A stretch of DNA of 64,000 nucleotides. Source: Elysia chlorotica. Taxonomy: Eukaryota; Mollusca; Gastropoda; Plakobranchidae. Where the stretch lies: assembly GCA_003991915.1 (NCBI GenBank), contig RQTK01000058.1, positions 120,615 to 184,614 of the forward strand, written 5' to 3'. Of the stretch, positions 24,834-42,200 are shown piece by piece. The notes beneath the pieces were generated by a model that was not told where the DNA came from, did not search any database, and saw only the letters and a program-made list of their open reading frames with translations. Every line of letters starts with the position of its first letter. Within the stretch, counting starts at the first letter, position 1. A program made the translations under genes and the position numbers.

Positions 24834-25094
24834 GTTGGTTGGTTGGGTTGGGTTGGTTTAACGTCCAACAGCAGCACTATATAGGCTATATTGTGGACGG
24901 GCCCCAAGACTGACGTCTGACAATTTTATGTGCTGCCACACACGAGACAGGGCGGGGATACCATGACTCCTGTCTCAGCCGGTCACATTATACTGACACC
25001 GACCCAACCAGTAGGGAACGCAACAGCCAGGATTCGAACTCGGGACCTTTTGCGTTGGAAGCCGATGTTCTACCCCTAGACCACTGCCCCCCCC
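24834..25094 (-). mobile_element. tRNA-derived SINE S1, best-preserved copy
   Basis: On the minus strand the head carries an A box TGGTCTAGGGGTAGAA (complement of 25068-25083) and a consensus B box AGTTCGAATCC (complement of 25030-25040). The central domain follows, with GACAGGAGTCATGG, CCCTGTCTCGTGTGTGGCAG and GTCAGACGTCAGTCTTGG. It then reads CTATATAGTGCTGCTGTTGG and ends ACGTTAAACC plus an AACC-rich tail. This copy defines the family layout used for the other calls. Confidence 0.88.
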
Positions 25095-25516
25095 AGAAGT
25101 GGACTGGAACAGGACGTCACAGAAGTTTAAAAAACAAAAATTTTTCAAATTGATTAAGGGGAGAGAAGTGGACTGGACATGGAGGGAAAGAAAGCTGACA
25201 ACTTTTCCAGAATGATTTGGAGATGGCAGAGTAGCTCAGGACATTACTTCACATATTTAATGCCAGTAATTTCTTTTGAGATTCAGTGCTTATATGCAAA
25301 GTCAAATAAATTCCTCCGAGGAATTTTGGAGATTCAACTTAGGAAACAAAGTGAATGGTTATAAGAAGCAACATAAACAACCAAACGGCAAAAAAACCCG
25401 GCAGTATACAAAACATTTTAGAAATAAAAATGAATGAATAAAGCACAAGTCAGTCAGAGAAGTTGCCTCGTAAATGACAAATTTAGTTTAATGGTCAGTG
25501 CTCATTTATTCAGCGT

Positions 25517-25812
25517 TTGATTCAACTGAGCCTCCAGTACAAACTAATCTGTGCCATCCACGAAGAATAAGTATCAAAATGACTTTGGTAATCGGCAAGA
25601 TGTTTCTTTTAGTCTGATAGAAATCATTGTTTGCTAAGGGTTGAGTAGATATGCAAATTCAACTGAGCCTCCAGTACAAACTAGTCTGTGCCATCCAAGA
25701 AGAATTGTTTAAGTATCAGAATGACTTTGGTAATCGGCAAGATGTTTATTTTAGTCTGATTTTTTTCTATCTAATCATAGAAATCATTGTTTGCTAAGGG
25801 TTGAGATGATAT
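25517..25812. repeat. about 145-bp tandem duplication
   Basis: ATTCAACTGAGCCTCCAGTA starts near 25520 and again near 25659. Both copies contain GACTTTGGTAATCGGCAAGA and end GAAATCATTGTTTGCTAAGG. The second copy has a TTTTTTTCTATCTAATCAT insertion. Confidence 0.9.
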
Positions 25813-26338
25813 GTAATGTACAAAATATATAGGTGAAATATTTATTCTGCTGCTATATTTTCTCCGTGCCAAAAAGCCTTTGTTTTATAAGCTCAGAAAA
25901 GACATTTGAACATATCCTTAGTTTATACCAATGCTAGTAGAGAAAAAATATGGAAATTCATTATTATGGTTAGAAATATGTGGTTAGAACTGCATTATGG
26001 TGAGAGCACTCAACTCTATAGCTTTTTATTTAAGGAAAGTTGCGATGTGACCTGTACAAAAGAATTGTATAATAATTCAAGCTAAAGAAATAAAAAAGGC
26101 TTCAGAAGGTTAAATATTTGATTGCTCATTCGTGTAGGAATAACAGATTGCAATATGGCTTCAACCATCTGAACCTAATTTTCATGCTACAATACTTTGA
26201 TATTATAGATGGTATAAATTACTATCATACAGTGTATGAAGTATCTGAATTTTAAAGTTCTATACCCACACAAAAATAAAGATAATAATTGTAGCTCTTG
26301 CACCTTTGCCTGGACGAGAAATGATCCTTGTGTGCACC

Positions 26339-29300
26339 TCAGGCAGTGGCGACGTTTCCCTCAGGAGTCATGTCAGACACGGCAGCGATGCAGTTGCGGG
26401 CGGCGATCTCGGCCATGGCGTTGCGCGTGTCCCAGGTGTTGGAGCCCATGTGCGGGAGGATCACGCAGTTCTTCATGCGCACCAGCGGGTGCTCCTTGGG
26501 CAGGGGCTCGGGCTCCGTCACGTCCAGGCCCGCCGCCGTTATCTCTCCGTTCTTCAGCGCGACAACCAGGTCGTCGTGGTTGATCACACCGCCCCGCCCA
26601 GAGTTGATCAGGATGGCGTTGTTCTTCATCTTTTTAAATATTTCGCTGTTGAACATGTGATGAGTCTGTTGGAGGAAAAAAAAATGCAGAGTCAACAAAT
26701 GTAATTCAAAGTAATCGTCTCTGTTTATCATATGATGAATCTGTAACAGAACAAAAAATTCAATGTAATGAGATTTGTTGTTCATGGTCTCATGGATTAG
26801 AAACTTTTGATTATAATACCATTTCCAACAAGAGGGTCTTGAAATTTCGCTACAACTTGAAAGTTCATTAGCTTAACAAAAAATTACTGAAAAAATTGAC
26901 TGGCCTTTGAATAAATTTGACTGAAAAACTTGACTGGCCTTTGAATAAATTTGAAATTTAGAAGATATGACATTATTATCCTCATCCTTACATCTTTCTT
27001 AAAATGTATATAATTTATTTATATACAATACTTTTCAGCGACATTTTGAGCTAGTTTTAAAACTGAAGCATGCTGTATGGAAATGACAGACTAAAGCAGC
27101 TGAAACACACACATTGACGCTTACAATGTTGATAAGCATTTATTTGCTTCATTGTTAGACTTGTAAAGACAAAAGACTATTTACCTGAGGAGTGAGATTG
27201 CAGCAAACACAGATGAAGTCGCACTTTTCAACCAGACCTTCAAAATCTGTATACTCTGCATCGATGTCCTTGGCATAGCTCACCTGAAAAATACATTTGT
27301 TATTGTGAAAAACTGGTAATTTTCATATATAATATTGATTTCTATATTTTTAGCTCCATTGAGACAATTATTGCCACAAATGAAACAGACACATAGGGCC
27401 TAGGACCTTCGAACAATCCGATCTGCCATTTCCTTCACATCTAAGATGAATAGATGGCATGATTATCTCAATGGAATGTTTTTGACACTTGTGAGTTTGA
27501 AGACCAAATGATAGAAACGTTGAGCCCAGGAGCTCGAATTTTTGATGAAAGAAAAACAGCAATTTTCACCCACAATCGGTTGATGGCAGTTTGTGTGAAA
27601 ACTTTGAAGTCCCAAATTTAGTGCACATCAGATCTATATTTTAGATTTAAACTGTATTTCTGGGTGTTGATCCATCGTGGACCTTTAAAATTTCTTTTTA
27701 GGTCTACGATTTCAGTAATAATCTAACCTTAGGTACTAACAAAAAAAATACACTTAGATTCTTCAGTGTGATTGCATCTACTAGTACATCATTACATATA
27801 TTTTGTAAAATCTCTCCTACTCTTGATGACACATTTCCATCCTTCTGTGATGTCATGACTTTTATAGTCTTGCAAAATATTCTAGAGGGCTGCCATTTCC
27901 CCCCAAGCAGAAAACATTTAGAGAGGTCTATTTGATAAGATGAGATAAGCCGTTATTATCCCATAGGGAAATTTCGCTTGGTCGTAAAATAATATAATTG
28001 ATTCAATATCACAACATCAGTTGTATAGGCCTACACGGGTGAGATAAAAAATAAATATAATAGTATTGATAATAAAATAAAATAAGTGTTTTACATTCAC
28101 ATGTCAAATTGTTGAGATAATACACTGCCAAACATACATAATTTTTTATTATTGCTGAAGAAAATTTGTAATTTTAGCTCCTAAATATGGCAGGTGCACT
28201 GTGCATCAATTTTCACAATCGACTCAACAACACTTAATGGAATCAAACGTTAAGCTCTACGGATTGGAACATCCTGTCTCTAGTCTGAGTCCTCTTTCTC
28301 TATTTCGTCCTTATCACAACATCGCAAAATGAACCGATAATCAACGCTTGAATGACTTGACCAGTCTTCATAATGCAGATAGGTTGAAACGGAGGAATAT
28401 TTATCGCTCGGGGGGATCAGAAAATTGGTTAGCACTATGGGGTCCTATTTCATTTTATTTTTTTTTAAAGTAGACAAGATATAGAAAAATATAATGTGAC
28501 GGTCCGGGATAAAATATGCCTGCCACACGTTGAACCGTTAAGTATCAATGTGAGACCCCACTACCTTCCCAGAGAATTCACATCTGTATTTCTAAAGATT
28601 GTGTATATCCCTGAAACGAATCTTGGCCCTGAGGCAGTTGAACTGCTGACATCACGCATCAACGATCAGGAAACAAGATCACCTGACACCATCAAACTTA
28701 TCGTTGGTGATTTCAAACATTGTCTTCTGGATACCGCCCTACCCCACTACCATCAACATATCACGTGTGCAATAAGAGGGACAACGACTTTAAACCTGTG
28801 TTACAGTAACATGCCAGACGCTTACAAGTCTATCACACTGAAAATCAGTGGATTTATCGCTTGGGGGGATCAGCAAAATACAGCAACAACAAAAAAAGAA
28901 AAAAAGAAAGAGAGGGTAACATTATAAGTTTAAAATTATTTGTACCTGATTCACATCACAGTAGTAAATCTTGGAAAATCCAAATGGCTTGAGCCTGCGA
29001 CCAACGTTAAAGCCGATCCTGCCCAGACCATATATCCCGAGAACCGCCCCGGTGAGCTCTGTGCCGCACATCCAGTTAGGTTTCCAGTCTCCCCACTCCC
29101 CAGCCTTGACAGCGTCAACACCTGGAACACAGTGGAGGTTGTTAAACTCATCGGGATCATATCATGTCAAATCTGAACAAATTTGTATTTTATCTTTGTT
29201 GATTCAAAAGATCTGAAATTTGTACGCTGCATTAACCAGCAGTCTCTAAGAAAGTTTGTGTCTAAACTTGGATAGATGTGATCACAAAGTTATTTTAGGT

Positions 29301-30481
29301 CAGTACACTGTTTTCCAAAATGATGAATGAATATGTAGTCAGGGGCAGCTTCTATCTGCTGAGGACCATTTCCAATGCACAGTAGATCTTCTGAACAAGT
29401 TTGCACACCTTCATCTGCATTGAGAAAATGATCTAGATCTGTGTCTCTTTCAATGGTATTTTTGGCTGGGAGTTAACCTTCCTATTGAAGAACCCCCCTT
29501 GTCTTTTACGTGGCATCTTGATTTAGATCTACCTAGATCTTATTTTCTTTGCTAATTTTGAACAGCATCAATCGTTCGGAGGGGTCTGTCCATCAGCTGC
29601 GTTTTGGACACAAATCGCACGAACTGAGACTTTGAAAAGTATGTGAATCGCCCTGTTCAGTACGCCGTGCATGGTAGACTTCCGTTTGGCTTTAAAACGT
29701 TTGACTATGGCGTTTGTGGGCCGATAAAGGGTATTCAAATGAGGAAACAAAAAAACTACAGAGACTTCACGCTTCCTGTTAGAGATGTGCATCTTACCCC
29801 TATAGATTATGTATCCTACAAAGTTTGAAGTAATTTGATTCAGTGGTTCAGAAGCCTCAGAAATTTGAAAGTCCACAAATATATAATATAGTATAGATGT
29901 AGAAAGAAAACTGAGAAACAGGGTACACCCAAAAAAAAAAAAAAAATCATATTACTAGCCAGATTCAAACTGCCAGGACTTGAATGTAAGTATGCATTTT
30001 AAAAGTACTTATCTCCATGGTCAAGCAATGTGGTTAATGAACATCATAACCCCGCAGTTTAACTTGAAAAGCATCAAATTCTTTAATTAAGATATTACAC
30101 TTAGAAAAAGCATAAAGAAAAAGATAGGAATTGATAAGGGATGCTATAACACACAGCAACTGATTACATTATTTTCCTGGCCCAAACCCGCAAATAATTT
30201 CCCAAATATAGAAAGCCATAAACTTTTAAGTTAAAATCTTTGGCTGCATATCCAATGATCATAAATAGTTTTTGAATGCAAACTAAGACAATAACAACAA
30301 CAACCCCCTCCCCCTTTGTATCACAAAATACAACTTAGAAATAAAAAGAATCCTACTTTGTTGATTAAGGTTTACAGGAACAAATAATACAACCTTCAGC
30401 AAGCCTGCGTGCTGTCATCAGCAACAAAGCCACAGTTAGCTCAGCCACACTGTCTGTGGATACTCCAGGAGTGTTGGCAAC
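26339..30481 (-). CDS. GRHPR: glyoxylate/hydroxypyruvate reductase, 5'-incomplete
   Basis: Four coding exons on the minus strand: 30394-30481, 28946-29121, 27185-27283 and 26339-26665 (stop TGA). All have AG acceptors and GT donors and compatible phases, giving about 229 residues. The enzyme is an NAD(P)H-dependent D-2-hydroxyacid dehydrogenase that reduces glyoxylate to glycolate and hydroxypyruvate to D-glycerate. The conserved order is clear: NTPGVSTDSVAELTVALLL, the Rossmann motif GLGRIG followed by RRLKPFG, then NNAILINSGRGGVI with the catalytic Arg, GLDVTEPEPLP with the Glu, and ILPHMGSNT with the catalytic His. Vertebrate GRHPR is about 328 aa, so roughly 100 N-terminal residues are missing. 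I found no upstream exon between 30482 and the ferlin or HOGA1 genes. Exons are GC-richer than introns and show no internal stop. A possible polyadenylation signal (AATAAA on the minus strand) lies at 26025-26030. Confidence 0.93.
26883..26952. repeat. about 34-bp tandem duplication in a GRHPR intron
   Basis: TTGACTGGCCTTTGAATAAA occurs twice, about 34-38 bases apart, each preceded by an ACTGAAAAA-like stretch. Confidence 0.8.
28428..28930 (+). mobile_element. LINE endonuclease-domain fragment in a GRHPR intron
   Basis: The plus-strand frame 28496-28927 encodes part of a LINE apurinic-type endonuclease: LSINVRPHYLPREFTSVFL, IVYIPETN, SPDTIKLIVGDFKH (a GDFN-like motif with Asn changed to Lys), LNLCYSNMPDAYKS, then a decayed SDH-like box. 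It matches the minus-strand copy at 31107-32169 motif for motif, so both belong to one family. The reverse transcriptase is absent. The element ends about 16 bases from the splice donor end of the GRHPR exon 28946-29121. A short sequence around CGCTCGGGGGGATCAG near 28406 recurs near 28859 inside the fragment. Confidence 0.82.
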
Positions 30482-31106
30482 CTGGCCAAAGGAACATAAG
30501 TTATGATCATATACACTCATTTGTCCTTTAAAGGCACATTGATGACCCGTTTATTCAGCAAAACAAAACATTATAGACAGTTATGAAATGAGTTATTACA
30601 AATATCAATACTCATAACAGCATCAATAATAATGATGATGATGATGATAATAATAATAACAATAGTCATAATAATAATTATTAACATTATAATTATTTAA
30701 ATAATAATAGTAGCTTGCATAGCAACTTGATCTGAAATTGAAAATCGTATTACGTTTTTTTACAAAAGTTTAAGTGTTCTAGGCAGAAACAAATTTTTGT
30801 ACCTTTCAAGTCTACATTGTAAGGCTCTTGGCCTCCTCTAGAGCTCAGAAAAACTTAACTGGCTATAACGAGGTTGGTTTTCATCTTTTGAAATCGAAAC
30901 AATCTTAATTTGATATTTACATAAATATACTATATCTACATAGGGGAAATATTCTATGGGTTTACATTACAACTTTACTACATTTGGAAATTATTTTGTC
31001 CAGTTTACATATTATTATTGATGCATTTGCATTTCCTCCCCAACAGACAAGAGCTAAACAGATCACACTCTCAGTGACTGATTTGTAAAAAAGACACATT
31101 ATTTTC

Positions 31107-32169
31107 TTATCGACATGGAATGAAAATTTTCTTGGCTATGGTATCTTTTAAATCCTTCTTTATCCAATGTTTATTATTTGGATAACAAATTAATGATTTT
31201 GCACAAAATTTTATGTATGCTGTTATATGATCATTTAGTTCAGTTAAAGATCCGCATGTATTTTTAAAGACAGTCCAATCCGAGCATGCAAAACACCCTC
31301 GGAACTCCTCGATGTTGTCATCTGTCTTTGTAATAGAATTCTTAACCGGTTTGTTTGTCTTCAGGACCGTTCTGTAACTTGGTAAGAGGTGAACCATTGA
31401 GTGGTCAGAGTCACCTTCTGCTACGTTGCCATAACACAAATCTAAAATCTTCTCTTTTCTTGTGGAGCATTTCACGTATTGGTAAAAAAGTTTGTAAAGA
31501 TGACTCGAGGGTTGAGTGGTTGAAATCACCAGTGATAAGAATGACGCTGTCAGGTGACTTATTCTGCTGTTCATGGATCAGGTTGGATAAGTAGTCCTCT
31601 GCGCGTTTGGCGTTGGCCTGTGGGGGTACGTAAACTACATTCAGGTTTACTTTCGGAAATTCCCGAGGCAAGTAGTAAGGGCGTAGACTAAGGGACAATA
31701 CCTCAATATCTGGTGTGCAGGTTCTTTCAGTGACATGAGTGTTGTTGTTGTTGTTGCACCATTTGTTGTTTATGTAGGTGCACACACTACCGCCTTTGGT
31801 TTTACCGGACTCAGTTGTCCGATCTGAGCGGTACACACTGAAACCGTCGATGTTTATGCCTGAATCTGGGCAGTTCTCAGTGAACCAGGTTTCAGTAATA
31901 CAAATAAGGCCAGCTTCTCGATATTCAGATAGAAACCGTGTGTTTGTACTCAACTCATCCAGTTTGTTGTTTAGCGATCTTGCGTTGCCGGTCACTATCG
32001 CGGGGAGGGGCGGTTTAAAGGCTTTTCGCCTGAAGCGCGCTCGGACACCACCTTTCTTGCCCCGCTTGCGGAGCTTTCTCTGATTTGAGTCATCCTGAGC
32101 TGAAGTTAGTGTGGCTATGGGCGGGGGGCGTAGACTCCTCAAAATGGTAGAACAGTATAGAGAACACAT
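31107..32169 (-). mobile_element. non-LTR retrotransposon, endonuclease region, broken
   Basis: The minus-strand frame 31411-32169 encodes the LINE endonuclease: TGNARSLNNKLDEL, then the catalytic Glu in ICITETWF, GINIDGFSVYRSDRT, GGSVCTYINN, LRPYYLPREF and VILITGDFNHS. Near 31480 the reading shifts to frame 31107-31574, which continues with KILDLCYGNV, the catalytic GDSDHSMVHLLPSYR, then the linker before the reverse transcriptase (GCFACSDWTVFKNTCG, YPNNKHWIKKDLK). The reverse transcriptase itself is missing. The motif set is that of jockey-like elements known from fish and molluscs. One frameshift plus the missing 3' part make it non-functional. It fills much of the interval where both GRHPR and the ferlin lose their 5' exons. 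Confidence 0.9.
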
Positions 32170-32515
32170 TAGATCAGTATTGAGTTTGCTCTTGATTATT
32201 TTTCACTCAGTTCAAAATGTATTAAGTTTAAGTGTGCAAACTAAAAAATCCAGTTACAATTTTAGCTCATTTTGTCATTCATTTTACCTTTTTCTTGTCC
32301 TTTGCTTGTAAGCTTCAGTCTTGGCCGATGAGAAGAAAAAAATCATGTACATTGTATGGGCTTTAACTTAAACAAATGTAAGGTATTTAGATTGCATCCT
32401 TCTGAGCGGGGCTAAGATACCTTTATGTACGCCCTGTACGTCGGGAGACAATCGAGACTTACCTAGGTAGAGTGATCAATGTTTCCGATTTTATACCACC
32501 GGGCTCTACAAATCG

Positions 32516-32756
32516 CTTTCCTGGCGCAATTGGTAGGGCGTTGGTCCATCAAGCGGAAAGCCCGCTGTTCGAAACCCACGATAAGTAAAAAACATTTTGT
32601 TCCGATTTCGTCCTCAACTGGTTGGGTCGGTGTTAGCATAATGTTACTGACTGAGACAGGAGCCCAGGTATCCTCGCTCAGTCTTTGTGTAGAATTTTCA
32701 GACATTAGTCTTGGTTTGCCAACAATATAGCCTATATAGTGGTAACGTTGGAAGTT
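32516..32756 (+). mobile_element. SINE S1, plus orientation
   Basis: The tRNA-like head carries an A box TGGCGCAATTGGTAGGGCG (about 32522-32540) and a B box TGTTCGAAACCC (about 32567-32578). The central domain follows (GTTACTGACTGAGACAGGAG, CTCAGTCTTTGTGTAG, TTAGTCTTGG), then TATAGCCTATATAGTGGTAACGTTGG. It ends about 28 bases before the first visible ferlin exon. Confidence 0.82.
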
Positions 32757-32771
32757 AAGCAACCAACTTGA

Positions 32772-37980
<5,209 letters not shown>

Positions 37981-37985
<5 letters not shown>

Positions 37986-37995
37986 ATAAATAAAA
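37981..37995 (+). terminator. polyadenylation signals at the ferlin stop codon; second site at 38299
   Basis: The stop codon is embedded in AATAAATAAATAAAA, so a canonical AATAAA overlaps the end of the coding sequence. A separate AATAAA lies at 38299-38304, about 315 bases downstream, and is the more usual distance for a 3' UTR. Which one is used cannot be told from sequence. Confidence 0.4.
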
Positions 37996-38593
37996 AAAAA
38001 ACAATTTAAGGATTTAAGAGCAGCAATGTAATTTCAAGCTTGTTTTATGTTTTAAATTTTCTCTTTTCGTTTCTGTTTTTTTTTTCAAGTTCATTTTTCT
38101 CAAGATGAATTTTGTTAAATGTAATTCGGTTTAGCCAATGCGCTATTCCGTGTTTCGTTTTCACGCTTAGGTTTGGAATATCGTTATCAGTTTATGTTTT
38201 GTGGAGTTGACAATTAGCGAAAACAAAAAGAAGCTTTTAAGATTCCAGTAAAACCCGGTAGCGATATAGCGTAAGATAGAAAACTTGTGAATGGTGACAA
38301 TAAAGGCATAATACGGGTTTTCTCGCCATCGATATCAGTAGCCTACGTCTAAGCTGGAGGAAGGTTTAAACAATAATGTGAACATTCGAATTAAACAGCA
38401 CGTTTTAAGTGAAGCCTTACCAATATTTCCCGCGCTGTATTATAAAATCACTAAATATTGTGATTTGGTCTAAAAATCGTCCATTTTTTATATTTATAAT
38501 AAATATTCTTTTCCTAGAGACTCTTTGATTTGATTTTGATCTTAAGTTCAAGCTTTTTAAAGAAGAATTTGGCTGTTTAATTTTGTCTTCTTT

Positions 38594-38594
<1 letters not shown>

Positions 38595-38629
<35 letters not shown>

Positions 38630-38660
38630 GTAGAAGAAGAGAGAGAGATAGACAGAGACA
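38595..38660. repeat. (GACA)n and (GA)n microsatellite
   Basis: About eight GACA units (38595-38629) followed by GA-rich sequence. Confidence 0.92.
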
Positions 38661-39204
38661 GAAAGAGAGAGAGAAAAGGGAGAGGCCGGAGACCAAAAAT
38701 GGCTTGAGTGGGCCAGAGAGACGACGAGATTGATTTTAAGAAAACAGAGTGATTGTGACCAACGATTGGATTCAGACAACGAAAGGTTTTACTTTAAACA
38801 GAATTAGTATTAAATTATCTTCAAAATATAAGACCATTACAAGACTAATTATCTTGTCAAGTAGCTAATGGGCTGACATTGGATACGGTATCCAGGATCA
38901 GCCTGGCGAAGAAGTACATGCTTACTTGTTAAATCTTCTAAGTCAAAATTGAAAATTAGCTTTTTATGAACAAGATTTTCCACATTCATTATCGACTAAT
39001 GAATAATCCTCGTATAATTGTATTTGTATGAGAATTGTTGGAGGTGTTATTATCAAAAAATGTATTATATTGCTTATTAGACGTGTTCAACTTTTAGATA
39101 ATAGAATCTGCATTTGTATTTTCCCTCAATCTCTTATGGGAATACAATTAGACTTTTTCTGTATCAAATGTTATATATTTTAAACCTATATACACTTTCC
39201 ACAG

Positions 39205-39237
39205 AACAACTTCTCAAGGCTCATTCTCAACGTTTAG
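39205..39237 (+). CDS. possible alternative last exon of the ferlin
   Basis: A good acceptor (CACTTTCCACAG) ends at 39204. Joined in phase 0 to the transmembrane exon (ending ...IYSFP at 37209) it would encode NNFSRLILNV and a TAG stop. The resulting YSFPNNFSRLILNV resembles the usual ferlin ending after the membrane helix (Pro-Asn-aromatic, then a short Leu/Val-Lys tail) better than the SLMAELLVDA tail of the 37929 exon. A second frame (39206-39354) is also open for about 48 codons and looks coding-like (SLFKETKLEESDMDSVFERS). It is out of phase with the known donor and is 3' UTR under this model. No transcript evidence is available. Confidence 0.35.
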   Translation, partial: NNFSRLILNV

Positions 39238-42200
39238 TCTCTTCAAAGAGACTAAGCTGGAAGAGAGCGACATGGATTCCGTGTTCGAGCGCAGTAGACC
39301 AGACAATGTACCCGATGTTTTTCCAAGCCATGTCAGCTTTATCTCTCCGTGAGAGAAAATCAGATGTGAAGATAAGAAGCTGCGTTCTCATAATTATTTC
39401 AATTTTTAAATGACTTGGTATTATTGTTTAATTTAGGAATGTATGAAGCATTTTATGTAAATCATAGAGTGAAAATAAGTTTAAGTCGTATTACTGTAGA
39501 TTGTAGTGTTAAGATGGCATGTAGGGGGGAAAAACGACCAAAACTTTATCTGCTCTAGCAAGGTTTGAATAGGAACCTTCATAAGGACAGTTTGTGGAAT
39601 CTTTTTTTCCATATCAATTTTTCGTTTCGTAGTTTTTTAAAATTATTACATAAACAACTTGCTCCAAATTATTATAAAAGAGTCAAATTTGAGATTCTCG
39701 ATGGGTCTCAATGATAGGATGATCGATTGCCTATAATTATGGCAATGTGTGTCAGGTATATTGCTGTAATGCAAACCTGTGTGGCGATAATGTACAGTCA
39801 TCGCCTTATTCTGTTTGTAGGGATTTTCTATTCACAGAACACAGGTATAAGCTTAAATTGATCATTATATTGATTTTTAAAAAACGTATTTATATTTTAT
39901 ACTATTCAGGTGACATTGGCTCATGCAATGCCTAAAGGTGGAACGTCGGGGCTTAATTAATAAAAGATTAGTTAATGATTATAATCCAAGATTCGGTTAT
40001 ATGCGTGGATTTTCATATCTTTGTTTTTTCAGTTATGTGATCCATGTATTAATGGGCTTAACAATGGGTAAAACTATTAATAAAAATTCTGGTATGAATT
40101 GTGCCGTTCATTGGTTGATTGGTTGCTGAAACTTCCTGCTGAAAAAATTTAAGACCGAAATCGAACTCAATATGGTAAAAAAAATGGTGCTACATTGAAA
40201 TGTGTTTGAAAGAAAAAGATACAAATTCACCTTTTTTTTTTAAATTTAGGCCTAGGCTACATAAATTTCAGTGTATAATTATGTCTTTTACCATTCCATT
40301 ATCTATTATTAGATTGTTATAGTGTGAAATATCATGTCTATGAAGAAGACAATAATTGCTCATAATTATTCTCATGAAATGCATCGCCTCTTTCCGCATT
40401 AGTTAAGCATATTTTAATTAAATGGAATGGTCAATAGGCAAGAGGATTAAAATAACTTCATACTAAACAAAATCTGAGGAAGTTTCCAGTGTTAATAACC
40501 GCGTTTTTTTCTATAATAATCCAAATACAGTGTGCAATGTAAAATTCAATAGTTCAACTGTAAAAAAAAAAAATTGGTTAAATACTAATTTCCGATATTT
40601 TTATGATGGAGGCCGGAAATTTTTAGATGACTGTTTTCTTTCAAATAACCTTTGTTATGTCTTGTGCCTATTTTATGCTTTTTTTTATAACATCTACATA
40701 TACAGTTGTATTTTACACGTTAGCATACTTTTTAGCCAACATGATGGAATGTAATTTTATAGATATACATGTATTATACTTATACACATTTTGGTAATAA
40801 ATTAAAAAAAAACTAAAACCCTGTTCTTCTTTTTTTATATAAAATAATTTGCCAATAGTTTTTTCCCTTTCATTTTAGCCTTTGTTTGTTTTTAAAATTT
40901 ATGTTTTATGAAGGATTTGTTCCAAGTAAAATTTGTTACTGAATTATGATGATATCGAATATAGACAACGACTGCATACTTGATTTTCGTTCTACATTCT
41001 GAGTTATTTTGTTTTTCAACTTTGCCACGTCAACATTATAACTGTTTCTTCTTTTTCAACACGATCAATACTTTTTTGAGTTTACAATTATCTCTGTATA
41101 AAGCTGCTTTTGCATATTTATCGTTAAAATTGTGGTTTAGATCCATCCTGAATTTTAAGGGGTTATATTTTTTTCGAAACGTCTTGAAGCTTCCGCTCTG
41201 CAAATTCTTTTATAAAATGGTCAATTTAGTTTGGTATTGAGTCAGTCCTTTGCACCAGCTTACTGTGTTTGGTAAAAACAAGACTAAAAGAATGTTCACA
41301 TCAATAAAAAATCTCTAAGATTTTTGTGATGTTACGCATTAGACCAAATGTGCAAATTTTAAAATGCAGTTATATAGTTTCAATTTAGAGTTTATACTCA
41401 AGATTTTTGTATTATTTTATACAGATGAAAGTTCATCTTCCGTATTTGTGGTTGTCTTTGATGTGGATTTTCACAATTTCTTTACTACTTGCATTATACA
41501 ACAACACATGTACATTATTATAAACACAGAAATAATAATTATAACCTTTAGTATTTCTTCTTGCCACATTTGCCTTTGTGATACTTATAAACAGAATATC
41601 ATAAGTGCAAAACTTAAAACCTCCTATGCACAGCTGCGATGTGATTTTTTGTTTTTACCATAATTATTATTATTGTCATGCTGTTTTTGCTTAATCTATG
41701 TAAGAAATAAAGCGATGTGCAAAAATTGTAAAAACTGTTTGTTGTACAGCTCTAAGATTAGCGACAATTGATAATAATGTTGCTTACAAGTTTGCTGAGA
41801 GATAAAAAGATAACAACATGACAAGTTGCAATTGCACACCTGTGTGTACATAAAATGTTGATGGAAGTAATTAGCCTTTACAGAGGAATGATTTAACTTC
41901 AAGTAATATATTATTATGCAGAACAAACACGTCTATCAAGGTCCATAATTATGTTCTTCATTGAACATATGCTTAGCCTCCAAATGGTAACTTGTACAAA
42001 GCCGTGTTGTGTTGTTTTTTTAATAAGGCAATGTATAACTTTATAATATTATAAGCAATAACTTTACGAGGATTTACATCATAGTCCTTGGAAATTCTGT
42101 TTGATTGAAATTTGTAGCTGTCGATGTAACTGCTTGATTCCTACAAAGAAAGATTATTGATTGAGGCTTTTACACAATCCCTTTTTTAACGTAAATGTTT

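Noticed and set aside
28940..29216. Plus-strand frames overlapping the GRHPR cofactor-binding exon
   Set aside because: They are antisense to the GRHPR exon that carries GLGRIG and correct splice sites.
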